Source: Peptostreptococcus russellii (GTDB lineage Bacteria; Bacillota; Clostridia; Peptostreptococcales; Peptostreptococcaceae). Taken from it: a stretch of 64,000 bases of DNA. Shown here in pieces: positions 47,300 through 56,134 of the stretch (positions are counted from its first letter, which is position 1; each line of letters begins with the position of its first letter). The notes beneath the pieces are model-generated. The model did no database searches, was not told where the DNA came from, and saw only the letters and a program-made list of their open reading frames with translations. A program made the translations under genes and the position numbers. The stretch spans positions 214,265-278,264 of the forward strand of contig NZ_JYGE01000007.1 of NCBI RefSeq assembly GCF_003012055.1, given 5' to 3'.

Positions 47300-47326
47300 A
47301 TAATAATAGAGAAATCGTATTATTAT
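47300..47326. repeat. inverted repeat before the SEC-C gene
   Basis: ATAATAATA (47300-47308) and TATTATTAT (47318-47326) are perfect complements with a 9-nt loop, and ACTC/GAGT outside extends the stem imperfectly. An extended -10 TGATATAAT lies at 47250-47258. It could be an operator or leader hairpin. Confidence 0.4.
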
Positions 47327-47360
47327 GAGTAATACAATCTAATATTAGGGAGCAATAAAG

Positions 47361-48542
47361 ATGTTAAAAAGGAATGATAAGTGTTACTGCGGAAGTGGAA
47401 AAAAATATAAAAACTGTTGTATGGATAAAGATAAGGTTGATAAGGTAGAAATACTAAATAACAAGGCTTTAGACAGCAAAAAGGAAAAAATTGATAAAAA
47501 GTATACTGAATCTATAGTAAAGTTAAGTGGATACTTAGAGGAGTTAATAAGAAAAGACGATAAAATAAGAAAGCATCAAGAAGAAGCTAAGGAAACATTT
47601 TTTGATGAAAATACAAAGGATGATGAAGCTGCGGCTAGATTTTTTGCGTCATACTTCTCATATGATTATGTAATTGGCAAGGATATGACTCCTGCTATAT
47701 ACATATTAAATAAGAAGAAGTTCAATAGCACAGAAAAGAGAATAATATCAAATTGTGTAAATTCTTACCCAAGCTTATTTGAAATAGATAGCGTTGATGG
47801 AAGAGAAGTAACAATTAAGGATTTATTTACAGGAAAGAAATATAATACTCTAGACTCAAAGATTTTGGGTGAATTTACTAAGGGTGACTATCTAATAGCA
47901 AGACCAGTATTAATTGATGATACATATATATTGATAGACCTTACTATAAGAATTCAAGCCGAAACTAAGGATGTAATATACAATAGTATTATGGAGGCTT
48001 ATGAAAGCAGCAAGCCAAATCAGGTAAGTATGGAATACTTTGTAATGGTTAATACATTATTCTTCTATAAATATATAGTACAGCTATTACAGATGAGCGA
48101 CTATGTTGAATCTGAAGATGATGATCAAGAATCAAAGGAATCAAGTAAAGAAGAGTCAGCCGAAAATATTGAAGAAACTCAAACAGAAGATCTAGCTGAA
48201 AATACAGAAGAAACTAAAGCAAAAGAAGAAACTGTAGAAGAAACTCAGCCAGCAGATGAAGTATCTAACTCACAAGAAGATGAGATGACTAAGATATTAA
48301 AGGAAAAGATAGAAGATTCATCTGTTCTTGAAGCTGTAATCAAGCTATGGAAAGATGTAGCAGGAAAGACTGAGATTACTGGTTCTGAAAATGGATGGGC
48401 ATCAGGTCTTGAATATCACTATAGAAAATCAATAGGAGAAAGTGTAACTCAAACTGCTATAGCGAAGAACTATGGAGTAAGTGCAAGCACTCTAGCTAAG
48501 AGAAATAAAGAAATAACTTCTTTAGTATCTATAAGTGAATAA
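47361..48542 (+). CDS. SEC-C motif protein, 393 aa
   Basis: The N-terminus NDKCYCGSGKKYKNCCMDKD is a SEC-C zinc-binding motif, which helps SecA bind SecB and ribosomes and is found in many stand-alone proteins. Residues ~40-240 are a mixed domain I do not recognise. Residues ~245-300 are a Glu/Thr-rich disordered linker (EETQTEDLAENTEETKAKEETVEETQ). The C-terminus (SVTQTAIAKNYGVSASTLAKRNKEIT) reads as a helix-turn-helix. A zinc motif plus HTH suggests a nucleic-acid or ribosome-linked role, but this is an inference. SD GGGAG is 8 nt before the ATG. Confidence 0.8.
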   Translation: MLKRNDKCYCGSGKKYKNCCMDKDKVDKVEILNNKALDSKKEKIDKKYTESIVKLSGYLEELIRKDDKIRKHQEEAKETFFDENTKDDEAAARFFASYFSYDYVIGKDMTPAIYILNKKKFNSTEKRIISNCVNSYPSLFEIDSVDGREVTIKDLFTGKKYNTLDSKILGEFTKGDYLIARPVLIDDTYILIDLTIRIQAETKDVIYNSIMEAYESSKPNQVSMEYFVMVNTLFFYKYIVQLLQMSDYVESEDDDQESKESSKEESAENIEETQTEDLAENTEETKAKEETVEETQPADEVSNSQEDEMTKILKEKIEDSSVLEAVIKLWKDVAGKTEITGSENGWASGLEYHYRKSIGESVTQTAIAKNYGVSASTLAKRNKEITSLVSISE

Positions 48543-48567
48543 TTAATATATTACCGTGGGAGGCAAT

Positions 48568-48942
48568 ATGAAGCTAAAAATAGGAAATAGTATACCTGTT
48601 GCAACTAGTTTTGTAAAATCCAATCCAGCAGTGCCAGTTTATAATGGCGAAGAAAGTATGGAAAATCTATATGCAGTTATATATCATATAGAGATAGGAT
48701 ATAACAAATCAGGAGAGCAAGAACTACTTCAGTATGTAATAGTGGATTATAAGAAATATTCATTGACTGAAGAAGAAAAGAAGAACATATTAGAAATAGC
48801 TCATAGTTACTGTGCAGATAAAGGTATAGAAAACGATAAAAACTTAGAAATAAAACTACTTGATAATGAAATTGCTGAGGACTTTGTAGAGAAGATATTC
48901 AACAACATGAAGGTAATCAGAGGAATGATTTCAAACGAGTAA
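48568..48942 (+). CDS. hypothetical protein, 124 aa
   Basis: Not recognised. A soluble acidic protein: beta strands early (LYAVIYHIEIGYNKSGEQELLQYVIVDYKKYSL) and helices later (TEEEKKNILEIAHSYCADKG, EDFVEKIFNNMKVIRGMI). ATG 48568 follows GGGAGG; an in-frame GTG at 48556 overlaps that SD and was rejected. It begins 25 bp after the SEC-C gene and shares its terminator, so the two form an operon. Confidence 0.7.
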   Translation: MKLKIGNSIPVATSFVKSNPAVPVYNGEESMENLYAVIYHIEIGYNKSGEQELLQYVIVDYKKYSLTEEEKKNILEIAHSYCADKGIENDKNLEIKLLDNEIAEDFVEKIFNNMKVIRGMISNE

Positions 48943-48948
48943 TATTGT

Positions 48949-48973
48949 AGGAGGCTATCTTTAGCCTCCTTTT
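48949..48973 (+). terminator. terminator of the SEC-C operon
   Basis: AGGAGGCTA (48949-48957), loop TCTT, TAGCCTCCT (48962-48970), TTT. Confidence 0.85.
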
Positions 48974-49076
48974 AAATTTGCTAGATAATATAAGGGTCAA
49001 GTAGACTTGGATAAAGACTTGGAAAATCAATATATTGAATAATTTTTAGAAAATTCTTTCGATTTTGTTTTATGCC

Positions 49077-49098
49077 TTCTTATATGGTTATATAAGAA
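49077..49098. promoter_or_regulatory. 9-bp inverted repeat upstream of the 30-aa peptide gene
   Basis: TTCTTATAT (49077-49085), loop GGTT, ATATAAGAA (49090-49098). It lies 42 nt before the small gene and has no T-run, so it is an operator or 5' leader hairpin candidate. Confidence 0.45.
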
Positions 49099-49140
49099 AT
49101 ACAGGATGATAATATAAAACATTATTAAAGGAGGAATACT

Positions 49141-49233
49141 ATGAACTATTCTTATTATATTGAAATAATACAAAAATTAGTTGTTACAATATTACTTTTA
49201 TTGGCATATACAGTTAATAAAAGCGTATATTAA
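49141..49233 (+). CDS. 30-residue single-pass membrane peptide
   Basis: An ATG with an ideal ribosome binding site (AAAGGAGG, 6 nt spacing) opens a 30-codon frame. It encodes MNYSYYIEIIQKLVVTILLL, then LAYTVNKSVY. The centre is one hydrophobic helix of ~17 residues. It ends 11 bp before the FAD-oxidoreductase gene, whose SD (AGAGGAG) directly follows the stop, so the two are cotranscribed and probably coupled. Small membrane peptides often modulate a larger membrane partner; none is evident here. Confidence 0.6.
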   Translation: MNYSYYIEIIQKLVVTILLLLAYTVNKSVY

Positions 49234-49244
49234 GAGGAGAAGTT

Positions 49245-50849
49245 ATGTTAAGAGTATCAAATATAAAGATAGATATAGACGATTCAATAGAGTTAGTTAG
49301 AAAAAAACTTTGTAAAAAGTTAAAGATAAGAGATGGCGAAATCAAGTATTACAGCATATATAAAGAATCAATAGATGCTAGAAAGAAAAATGAGAAAATC
49401 AGTCTAGTATATACAGTAGATGTAAAGGTGAATAATGAAAAGAGATTGATGAAGTTTAAGCCAAAGGACTGCGTAGAGATCAAGACTAATAAATATAGAG
49501 ATATAAAGGTTGGTAGTGAAGAACTAGAGCATAGACCTGTAATAATTGGTTCTGGACCAGCAGGACTTTTTGCAGCTTTATTGTTGACACAGAGAGGTTA
49601 CTCACCAATATTATTGGAAAGAGGAGCAGACGTAGATACAAGAACAAAGGATATCGATGACTTTTGGAAAAACTCTAAGCTAAAGGCAAATTCTAATGTA
49701 CAGTTTGGAGAAGGTGGAGCAGGTACTTTTTCAGATGGAAAACTAACTACAAGACTAAAGGATATAAGATGTGAAAAAGTTTTATCTGAATTTATAAACT
49801 TTGGAGCTCCAGAAGATATCCAATACTCTCATAAGCCTCACGTTGGTACAGATATACTAAAGGGTGTTATCAAAAATATGAGAGAAGAAATGATAAATCT
49901 TGGTGCAGAAGTTAGATTTAATTCTCAGGTAACTGATATACAGATTGAAGATGGCAAGCTAGTAGCAGTAGTAATAAATGACAAGGAAGTACTTCCTACT
50001 CAGCACGTAATCCTAGCAATAGGACATAGTGCTAGAGATACATATAGAAGCCTATACAAAAATGGTGTTGAGATGGAGCAAAAACCTTTTGCAATGGGAG
50101 CGAGAATAGAACATCCTCAGGAAATGATAAACAAAACTCAGTATGGAAAGTTTGCAGATCATCCAAAGCTAGGTGCTGCAGACTATAGATTGACAGCTCA
50201 TGCAGATAATGGAAGAAGTGTATATACTTTCTGTATGTGTCCAGGAGGAAGTGTAATAGCCTCTGCAAGTAGTGAAGGTCATCTAGTAACAAACGGTATG
50301 AGTGAACACGCGAGAGATTTAGAAAATGCAAATAGTGGACTATTGGTAAATATTGAAACATCAGACTTTGAGTCAGATAGCCCTCTAGCAGGTATAGAGT
50401 ATCAGGAAAAATACGAAAAGTTAGCATATGAATTGGGTGGAAAAAACTACAATGCACCAGCTCAGTTAGTGGGAGATTTCCTAGAAGGAAAGGCATCTAC
50501 ATCTATCAAAAGTGTTAAAGGATCATATCAGCCAGGGCTAACTATGACAGATCTATCAAATTGCCTACCAGATTTTGTAGTGGAAGCTATGAGAGATGGT
50601 ATTGTAAAGTTAGATCATAAGCTTCACGGATTTGCAATGGAAGATGCAGTACTTACAGGTATAGAGACTAGATCTTCTTCACCAATCAGAATTAAGAGAG
50701 ATTCTGAAACACTAGAATCAGTAAATACAAAAAATCTATATCCTTGTGGAGAAGGTGCTGGATATGCTGGTGGTATAGTAACAGCAGCAGTTGACGGTAT
50801 TAAGTGTGCCGAAAAAATAATAGAAAAGTTTTCTCCAAGAAATATTTAA
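49245..50849 (+). CDS. FAD-dependent oxidoreductase (COG2509-like)
   Basis: A 534-aa flavoprotein. An ~85-residue N-terminal alpha/beta domain (MLRVSNIKIDIDDSIELVRKKLCKKLKI...) precedes the dinucleotide-binding motif PVIIGSGPAGLFAALLLTQRGYSPILLERG (~98). FGEGGAGTFSDGKLTTRLKD is characteristic of the family, as is the C-terminal FAD contact YPCGEGAGYAGGIVTAAVDGIKCAEKII. The family is conserved but has no assigned substrate. SD AGAGGAG sits before the ATG. Confidence 0.9.
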   Translation: MLRVSNIKIDIDDSIELVRKKLCKKLKIRDGEIKYYSIYKESIDARKKNEKISLVYTVDVKVNNEKRLMKFKPKDCVEIKTNKYRDIKVGSEELEHRPVIIGSGPAGLFAALLLTQRGYSPILLERGADVDTRTKDIDDFWKNSKLKANSNVQFGEGGAGTFSDGKLTTRLKDIRCEKVLSEFINFGAPEDIQYSHKPHVGTDILKGVIKNMREEMINLGAEVRFNSQVTDIQIEDGKLVAVVINDKEVLPTQHVILAIGHSARDTYRSLYKNGVEMEQKPFAMGARIEHPQEMINKTQYGKFADHPKLGAADYRLTAHADNGRSVYTFCMCPGGSVIASASSEGHLVTNGMSEHARDLENANSGLLVNIETSDFESDSPLAGIEYQEKYEKLAYELGGKNYNAPAQLVGDFLEGKASTSIKSVKGSYQPGLTMTDLSNCLPDFVVEAMRDGIVKLDHKLHGFAMEDAVLTGIETRSSSPIRIKRDSETLESVNTKNLYPCGEGAGYAGGIVTAAVDGIKCAEKIIEKFSPRNI

Positions 50850-50923
50850 TAATACTGACAATTACCAAAAAGCTCCAAAAAATATCAAAAAACACAGAAA
50901 TTACAAATAAAACTTCAAAAAAG

Positions 50924-50932
50924 TGTTATAAT
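50924..50932 (+). promoter_or_regulatory. extended -10 promoter upstream of pgi
   Basis: TGTTATAAT at 50924-50932 matches TGnTATAAT. No -35 at proper distance. It lies ~170 nt before the gene. Confidence 0.45.
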
Positions 50933-51104
50933 ATATCATAGATGGTATTTGATAGTGATATATATACACTTTATAGCCAAGTATTTGCAATATAGTGAAT
51001 ATATCAATAAAGACCGTTGATGATGGGTAACTATAAGAAAGAAGACAATTTTAATGCTATGTGATTATGGCAAGATAGAAATCGATATGAGTAAGGAGAG
51101 TATT

Positions 51105-52451
51105 ATGAGTAATTTAAGATTTGATTTTAGTAAGGCAGAAACATTTGTTGAAAAGAGAGAAATTGAAGCAATGCAGCCATTTGTAAGTGTGGCACATAAT
51201 TTACTTCATGAAGGCAAAGTTTTGGGAAGTGATTTTTTGGGGTGGATAAATCTTCCTGTTGATTATGACAAGAAAGAATTTGCAAGAATCAAAAAGTCAG
51301 CAGAAAAGATTAAGTCAGATTCAGACGTATTAGTAGTAATAGGTATAGGTGGCTCTTACCTAGGAGCAAAGGCAGCTTTAGAGATGTTTGGAAGTGCATT
51401 TAAGAACAATCTAAAGAAGGAAGATAGAAATGCTCCAGAAGTATACTTTGCAGGTAACAGTATTAGCTCATCATATCTGTTAGACCTGATAGATCTAATA
51501 GGAGATAGAGATTATTCAGTAAATATAATATCCAAGTCAGGTACTACAACAGAGCCTGCACTTGCATTTAGAATATTTAAGGAAAATCTAGAGGCAAAAT
51601 ACGGCAAGGAAGAAGCTGCAAAGAGAATATATGCAACAACAGATGCATCCAAGGGTGCACTGAGAACTCTTGCAGATACAGAAGGATATGAAACATTTGT
51701 AATACCTGATGATGTTGGGGGAAGATTTTCAGTTCTTACAGCAGTAGGACTACTTCCAATAGCAGCAGCGGGCTTTGATATTGATGCTATGATGAAAGGT
51801 GCTGCAGATGCAAGAGAGAACTACTCTACAGACGACCTATCAAAGAACGAAGCATATCAGTATGCAGTAGCTAGAACTATCCTACAGAGAAAAGGAAAAG
51901 AAACTGAACTAATGGTCAATTATGAGCCACAGCTTCAGTACTTCTCAGAATGGTGGAAACAGCTATTTGGAGAGAGTGAAGGAAAGGACAATAGGGGAAT
52001 ATTCCCTGCATCTGTCAACTTCTCTACTGACCTACATTCTATGGGACAATATATACAAGATGGAAGAAGATTTATATTTGAAACAGTAATCAATGTTGAA
52101 AATCCTAGAAGAGACCTTGAAATCAAAGTGGACAAAGACGACCTAGATGGACTAAACTATCTAGCAGGCAAGACTGTCGATTATGTAAACCACAAGGCAT
52201 TTGAAGGAACACTACTAGCACATACTGATGGAGAAGTTCCAAACCTAGTGCTAAATGTGAAAAAACTAGATGAATATACATTTGGTCAGATGGTCTACTT
52301 CTTCGAGATAGCTTGTGGATTGAGCGGCTGTATGCTAGGAGTAAATCCTTTCAACCAACCAGGAGTAGAAGCCTATAAGAAAAATATGTTTGCCCTACTA
52401 GGAAAGCCAGGATATGAAGAAGAAAAGGCAAAACTAGAGGCAAGACTGTAA
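51105..52451 (+). CDS. pgi: glucose-6-phosphate isomerase
   Basis: Interconverts glucose-6-phosphate and fructose-6-phosphate in glycolysis (448 aa, the usual Firmicute length). The SIS phosphosugar site is [17 protein letters not shown] (~80), then [16 protein letters not shown] and [17 protein letters not shown]. The family signature near the end is [30 protein letters not shown] 51105 is 6 nt after AAGGAG and gives the family start [11 protein letters not shown]; an in-frame ATG at 51054 has no SD and was rejected. Confidence 0.97.
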   Translation: MSNLRFDFSKAETFVEKREIEAMQPFVSVAHNLLHEGKVLGSDFLGWINLPVDYDKKEFARIKKSAEKIKSDSDVLVVIGIGGSYLGAKAALEMFGSAFKNNLKKEDRNAPEVYFAGNSISSSYLLDLIDLIGDRDYSVNIISKSGTTTEPALAFRIFKENLEAKYGKEEAAKRIYATTDASKGALRTLADTEGYETFVIPDDVGGRFSVLTAVGLLPIAAAGFDIDAMMKGAADARENYSTDDLSKNEAYQYAVARTILQRKGKETELMVNYEPQLQYFSEWWKQLFGESEGKDNRGIFPASVNFSTDLHSMGQYIQDGRRFIFETVINVENPRRDLEIKVDKDDLDGLNYLAGKTVDYVNHKAFEGTLLAHTDGEVPNLVLNVKKLDEYTFGQMVYFFEIACGLSGCMLGVNPFNQPGVEAYKKNMFALLGKPGYEEEKAKLEARL

Positions 52452-52551
52452 ATATAGAAAACACTAGAAGTATTAATCTTATAGACAATAGTTTTATAGA
52501 GATAGTATAAAATATTATAGCTTTGAAGATATAGAGTAGATAGCTATATCT

Positions 52552-52594
52552 AAGCTTGTAAAATCTTAAGTTTAAAGCTTGTAAAATCTTAAGT
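52552..52594. repeat. 23-bp tandem duplication downstream of pgi
   Basis: AAGCTTGTAAAATCTTAAGT at 52552-52571 and again at 52575-52594, exact, separated by TTA. Each unit contains HindIII-like AAGCTT and a partly self-complementary CTTAAG. The rest of 52452-52640 is AT-rich without other signals. Confidence 0.85.
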
Positions 52595-52640
52595 CTAGAA
52601 AATACAATAGTATAAGAATTAGAGATAATTAGTTAAATAT

Positions 52641-52671
52641 AGGGACCTATGAAATTCATAGGTCTCTTTTT
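52641..52671 (+). terminator. terminator between pgi and htrA
   Basis: AGGGACCTATGAA (52641-52653) pairs with TTCATAGGTCTCT (from 52655), with one G-U pair, then T5. Confidence 0.87.
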
Positions 52672-52876
52672 ATGTAGATATACACTAGTTAAAAGAGAAG
52701 AATATACTTTAAAGTACAAAATAATAAATATTCTCATTCACTCAAGAAAAAATGCTAGAATCCTAGCAATAGCCTTAATTTATCCTAAATGTTTTTTTAA
52801 GTTTATTTTAAGAAAATGCTTATATAATCTAGATAATACAAAAAAGAGAAAACATATAAATGAAAGGATGAATTTA

Positions 52877-53947
52877 ATGAAAACAAAAAGTATAATAAGC
52901 GTGATAGTAGTAGCCTTAATATCATCAATATCAAGCAGTGTTCTTACATTTAATATGATGAAGGATAAATCTTCAGATCTAAAAGCACAGCAAAACAATG
53001 TGAAGATAGTAAACTCAGGCGAAACAAAAAATCAAAACGTATATCAAGCAGTAGCTGAGAAGGCATCGCCGTCTGTGGTCGGAATAATATCAGAGACAAT
53101 ACAAGAAAGCAACTTCTTCAATGTAAAACAGACAGTACAGGGAAGCGGAACAGGCTTTGTAGTAGACAAGAGAGGGTACATACTGACAAACGCTCACGTG
53201 GTCGGTGACGGTGTAGCAAAGAACGTGAAGGTAATCTATGAAGAAGGCAAATCAACGATGGGAGACGTCATCTGGTACGATACAACACTAGATCTTGCAG
53301 TAGTAAAGGTCGACAAGAAGGATTTAGTGCCAGCAGAACTAGGAAATAGCGATGAAGTCAAAGTAGGAGATATAGCAATAGCAATAGGAAACCCACTAGG
53401 AACAGACCTTATGACAACAGTTACTCAAGGTATAGTCAGCGGTCTAAACAGAGATGTATCTACAGAAAATACCAATATGTCTGGACTAATACAGACAGAT
53501 GCAAGTATCAACCCTGGAAACAGCGGAGGACCTCTACTAAATCAAGAAGGTCAGGTAATAGGTATCAACACAGTAAAGGCAAATGCAGACAACCTAGGCT
53601 TCTCTATACCTATCAACACAGCTAAGACAATAGTTCAGAAGGTAATAGAAGACAAAAACTACAAAAAACCAGTACTAGGTATTACAGGACTAGACGTTAA
53701 GAGCTATGTATCATATACGGGACAGAACCTAGGAGTAGACAACGGAGTAGTAGTCAAGTCAGTACAGAGCGGATCAGTAGCAGAAAAGGCAGGAATCAAG
53801 CCAGGAGATATAGTAGTCAGCATAGATGGCAAGGACATCAAGAACATGGGAGATGTAAGCAAGAAGATGTATGAGTATACAAAGGATAAGAACTTCAACA
53901 TACAGGTAATAAGAGAATCCAAGAAGGTAAATCTCAAAACATCATAA
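52877..53947 (+). CDS. HtrA/DegP-like serine protease
   Basis: Membrane-anchored quality-control protease of the cell surface (356 aa). One N-terminal signal anchor (IISVIVVALISSISSSVLTF, ~5-24) precedes the trypsin-like domain. The triad is His in LTNAHVVG, Asp in DTTLDLAVV and Ser in NPGNSGGPLL. One PDZ domain closes the protein (~270-350: LGVDNGVVVKSVQSGSVAEKAGIKPGDIVVSIDGK). ATG 52877 is 9 nt after AAAGG; an ATG at 52868 is too close, and the open frame back to 52649 crosses a terminator and is not coding. Confidence 0.94.
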   Translation: MKTKSIISVIVVALISSISSSVLTFNMMKDKSSDLKAQQNNVKIVNSGETKNQNVYQAVAEKASPSVVGIISETIQESNFFNVKQTVQGSGTGFVVDKRGYILTNAHVVGDGVAKNVKVIYEEGKSTMGDVIWYDTTLDLAVVKVDKKDLVPAELGNSDEVKVGDIAIAIGNPLGTDLMTTVTQGIVSGLNRDVSTENTNMSGLIQTDASINPGNSGGPLLNQEGQVIGINTVKANADNLGFSIPINTAKTIVQKVIEDKNYKKPVLGITGLDVKSYVSYTGQNLGVDNGVVVKSVQSGSVAEKAGIKPGDIVVSIDGKDIKNMGDVSKKMYEYTKDKNFNIQVIRESKKVNLKTS

Positions 53948-54044
53948 TTAAATGCTAGAGTGATTAAAATCGCCCACATAGTATGGCGAATACTAACAAA
54001 TAAATAGAAAAATAATTTTAAAAAACAAGTATTTTAAACATTTG

Positions 54045-54077
54045 AGAAGCTAAATAATATTATTTAGCTTCTTTTTT
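54045..54077 (+). terminator. htrA terminator
   Basis: A perfect 26-bp palindrome, GAAGCTAAATAAT and its complement (54046-54071), then T6. Confidence 0.9.
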
Positions 54078-54196
54078 ATTTCCACACAACTCGGTAATAG
54101 ATAGCCTCAAAAGTAACTATAATAGTAATTGTAAGAAGGGTATCTTACAGTCAAATAAAAGCTGCAGCGAGATAAAATTACAAGGAGGTAATAAGT

Positions 54197-54418
54197 ATGG
54201 CAAAGTTAGAAGATAAGGAAATCACTCTAAAGATGGTATTTAGCAAGGGAGAAACAAACACAGGAAAGAAAAAGTTGATGAGTCTATCAATCAAAAACAT
54301 TAACAAAGGGGCAAGTGATGATGATATATATCAGCTAGCAAATGAACTAGCATCCCTACAAAGTTTACCACTACTAGGAATACACAGACTACAAAGCGAA
54401 ATAGTAGTAGATGAGTAA
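54197..54418 (+). CDS. DUF1659 family protein
   Basis: A 73-aa protein of the DUF1659 type: a strand-rich start (EITLKMVFSKGETNTGKKKLMSLSIKNINKGASDDDIYQLANELASLQSLPLLGIHRLQ). Function is unknown. In Firmicutes it travels with DUF2922 and YvrJ genes, which follow here. SD AAGGAGG is 7-8 nt before the ATG. Confidence 0.75.
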   Translation: MAKLEDKEITLKMVFSKGETNTGKKKLMSLSIKNINKGASDDDIYQLANELASLQSLPLLGIHRLQSEIVVDE

Positions 54419-54680
54419 AAGTAAGCAGAAAATATCAAAGTAAGTAAAAAGTAGCAAAAGAAATAAAAGATAGAAAATAAGTAAAAGATAGCTTAGCTAG
54501 TTTGCAAGAAAGAAGTAAAGTAATAAAATAGCTAGAGCAATAAAAGAAGTAAAGCGATAAAAGGAGTAAAGCAATAAAAAAAGTAAAGTAAGTAGTAATA
54601 GTAAAAAGTAGCAAAAGTAGTAAGAAGTAAAAAAATAATAAAAAATTGTTTAAAAAAAGTAATGGATTTTTTAAAAATTG
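54419..54680 (+). repeat. C-poor, purine-rich spacer with 17-bp tandem repeats
   Basis: Between the DUF1659 and DUF2922 genes the plus strand is mostly A and G. Units GCAATAAAAGAAGTAAA (54537-54553), GCGATAAAAGGAGTAAA (54554-54570) and GCAATAAAAAAAGTAAA (54571-54587) form a 3-copy array, with looser AAGTAAAA variants around it. There is no ORF or terminator. Confidence 0.75.
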
Positions 54681-54707
54681 CATATATTAATAAGAGAGGA
54701 CAAAAAA

Positions 54708-54935
54708 ATGGAAAATACAAAGAAGTTACAGTTAAAGTTCAAGAGAATCGATCAGAAGAGTTATAATTTAGTACTTAAAAATCCACGTGAAGACCTTACA
54801 GAAGAGGAAATAAAGAAAGTTATGGACATAATAGTGGAAAAAAATATCATCAATCCAGCAGGAATGAAGATAGAAGCAGTAGAAGATGCAAGCATAATAG
54901 ATACTTCTGTAAAAAAGTTTGATCTAGGAATATAG
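54708..54935 (+). CDS. DUF2922 family protein
   Basis: A 75-aa protein: KKLQLKFKRIDQKSYNLVLKNPREDLTEEEIKKVMDIIVEKNIINPAGMKIEAVEDASIIDTSVKKFDL. This is the typical DUF2922 layout of two strands, a helix and two strands. Function is unknown. SD GAGAGGAC is 8 nt before ATG 54708; an in-frame upstream ATG at 54678 lacks an SD. Confidence 0.78.
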   Translation: MENTKKLQLKFKRIDQKSYNLVLKNPREDLTEEEIKKVMDIIVEKNIINPAGMKIEAVEDASIIDTSVKKFDLGI

Positions 54936-55026
54936 AGAATATAGGCACTCAGTCCGTAGCTCAATAAAAGTAGCGAAGATAATAAAAATCAACTCGCAAA
55001 TAAAAAAGGAGACAAAATAGCAGAAT

Positions 55027-55173
55027 ATGGATGGTAAGACTATAATATCTATAATACAAAATGTGGGATTTCCGATAACGATATCTGTTTACCTACTGGT
55101 GAGAATGGAGATGAAGATAGATCAACTAACAACATGCATATCTGAATTGGCAAGAATAATTGAGGCTAAATAA
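55027..55173 (+). CDS. YvrJ family small membrane protein
   Basis: A 48-aa protein with the YvrJ hallmark: SIIQNVGFPITISVYLLVRME (~8-28), one membrane helix ending in Arg/Met/Glu, then an amphipathic helix (MKIDQLTTCISELARIIEAK). YvrJ proteins are small, conserved and of unknown role, and are found beside DUF1659/DUF2922 genes. The SD AAGGAG (55006-55011) is unusually far, about 15 nt, from the ATG. No in-frame start lies closer because a TAG is at 55018. Confidence 0.78.
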   Translation: MDGKTIISIIQNVGFPITISVYLLVRMEMKIDQLTTCISELARIIEAK

Positions 55174-55185
55174 TATAAACAAAAT

Positions 55186-55215
55186 AATTTCTGGGAAGGA
55201 AACTTCCCAGAAATT
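55186..55215 (+). terminator. 13-bp perfect hairpin with GAAA tetraloop after yvrJ
   Basis: AATTTCTGGGAAG (55186-55198), loop GAAA (55199-55202), CTTCCCAGAAATT (55203-55215). No T-run follows (AAATATTA). It ends 8 nt before the SD of the next gene, so it may be an mRNA-stabilising or regulatory hairpin and not a terminator. Confidence 0.6.
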
Positions 55216-55234
55216 AAATATTAGGAGGTAGAGT

Positions 55235-56050
55235 ATGACTTTAGAAAAGAACACCTTAGATAATGAAATAGGAAAAGAAAGAGATGAAAGCAGAGAAGAT
55301 AAGTTTATGGCAAAAGATTCAATAGCTCAGATAGTAGGAGATATGGACATATTAAGAATAATGATGGCGATAAATCTCTTGGGTGGAAAGGTCAGAAAAA
55401 ACTACAAAAACATATCATCTAAAGATCCAGAAGTAGTATTTAGAGATATGCTCAATTCAGAAGCACTGCTATCATTAAAAGAAAGCGACAGTAAAAAACT
55501 ACTCAAAGAAGCAAAGAAACACTTAGGAAACCTAGAGATAATAGTATTATCTGTCATTAGATTCTCCAACCCATCATTAGAAGAGCTGGCAGGAATAATA
55601 ATAGGAGTGCTTAAAGAATTTCAAGGGGGGAGAATATATATAGAGAGCCAGAGACAAATAAGACAAAATATATGTATACATACAGCAGGAATGCTGAGTG
55701 AAAAGTATAGTATGACAGACAAGGAAATATCCGAACTAATAGAGAAGTGTCCAGAACAAATCAGAAGATACATCAGCGACGTAAAAGATAACCATGACCA
55801 CTCATATCTAAGATTGTTTGCACAACTAGCAAAAACAATTGACGATCACCACAAAGAACTACTAGCAAAACAAGGAAATAAATTATTTATAAGAAAAAAG
55901 AAGAACTCAAAAACCTATATAGTCATAGATTTGGACAAGAAAAAAGGAGAAAAATCTAGGGAATATACTATGAGAGAAGAAGAAGTAGAGAAATACCTAA
56001 TAAAATGTAAAAAAGAAAGAGAAAAAGAGCTTGCCGATAAGGAAAAGTAA
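55235..56050 (+). CDS. hypothetical protein, 271 aa, with an HTH-like middle
   Basis: Not confidently recognised. A soluble, very charged protein: acidic start (NEIGKERDESREDK), helical middle, basic C-terminus (KKREKELADKEK type). Residues ~115-180, LEELAGIIIGVLKEFQGGRIYIESQRQIRQN then SEKYSMTDKEISELIEKCPEQIRRYI, recall the GGxxIYI hairpin followed by HTH of phage Mor-type regulators; this is a weak resemblance. SD TAGGAGG is 7-8 nt before the ATG. It follows the DUF1659-DUF2922-YvrJ cassette behind a strong hairpin and ends in a terminator. Confidence 0.6.
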   Translation: MTLEKNTLDNEIGKERDESREDKFMAKDSIAQIVGDMDILRIMMAINLLGGKVRKNYKNISSKDPEVVFRDMLNSEALLSLKESDSKKLLKEAKKHLGNLEIIVLSVIRFSNPSLEELAGIIIGVLKEFQGGRIYIESQRQIRQNICIHTAGMLSEKYSMTDKEISELIEKCPEQIRRYISDVKDNHDHSYLRLFAQLAKTIDDHHKELLAKQGNKLFIRKKKNSKTYIVIDLDKKKGEKSREYTMREEEVEKYLIKCKKEREKELADKEK

Positions 56051-56134
56051 AGTCTGTCAAAGGATAAAAAGCTTAGAATTTGAATTGTAATCAGGAATAA
56101 ATTTCAATTTAAGTTTAGAAAAAAAATAAAAATT

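Noticed and set aside
52649..52876. N-terminal extension of the HtrA frame
   Set aside because: It starts inside the terminator hairpin, and the signal anchor with an SD begins at 52877.
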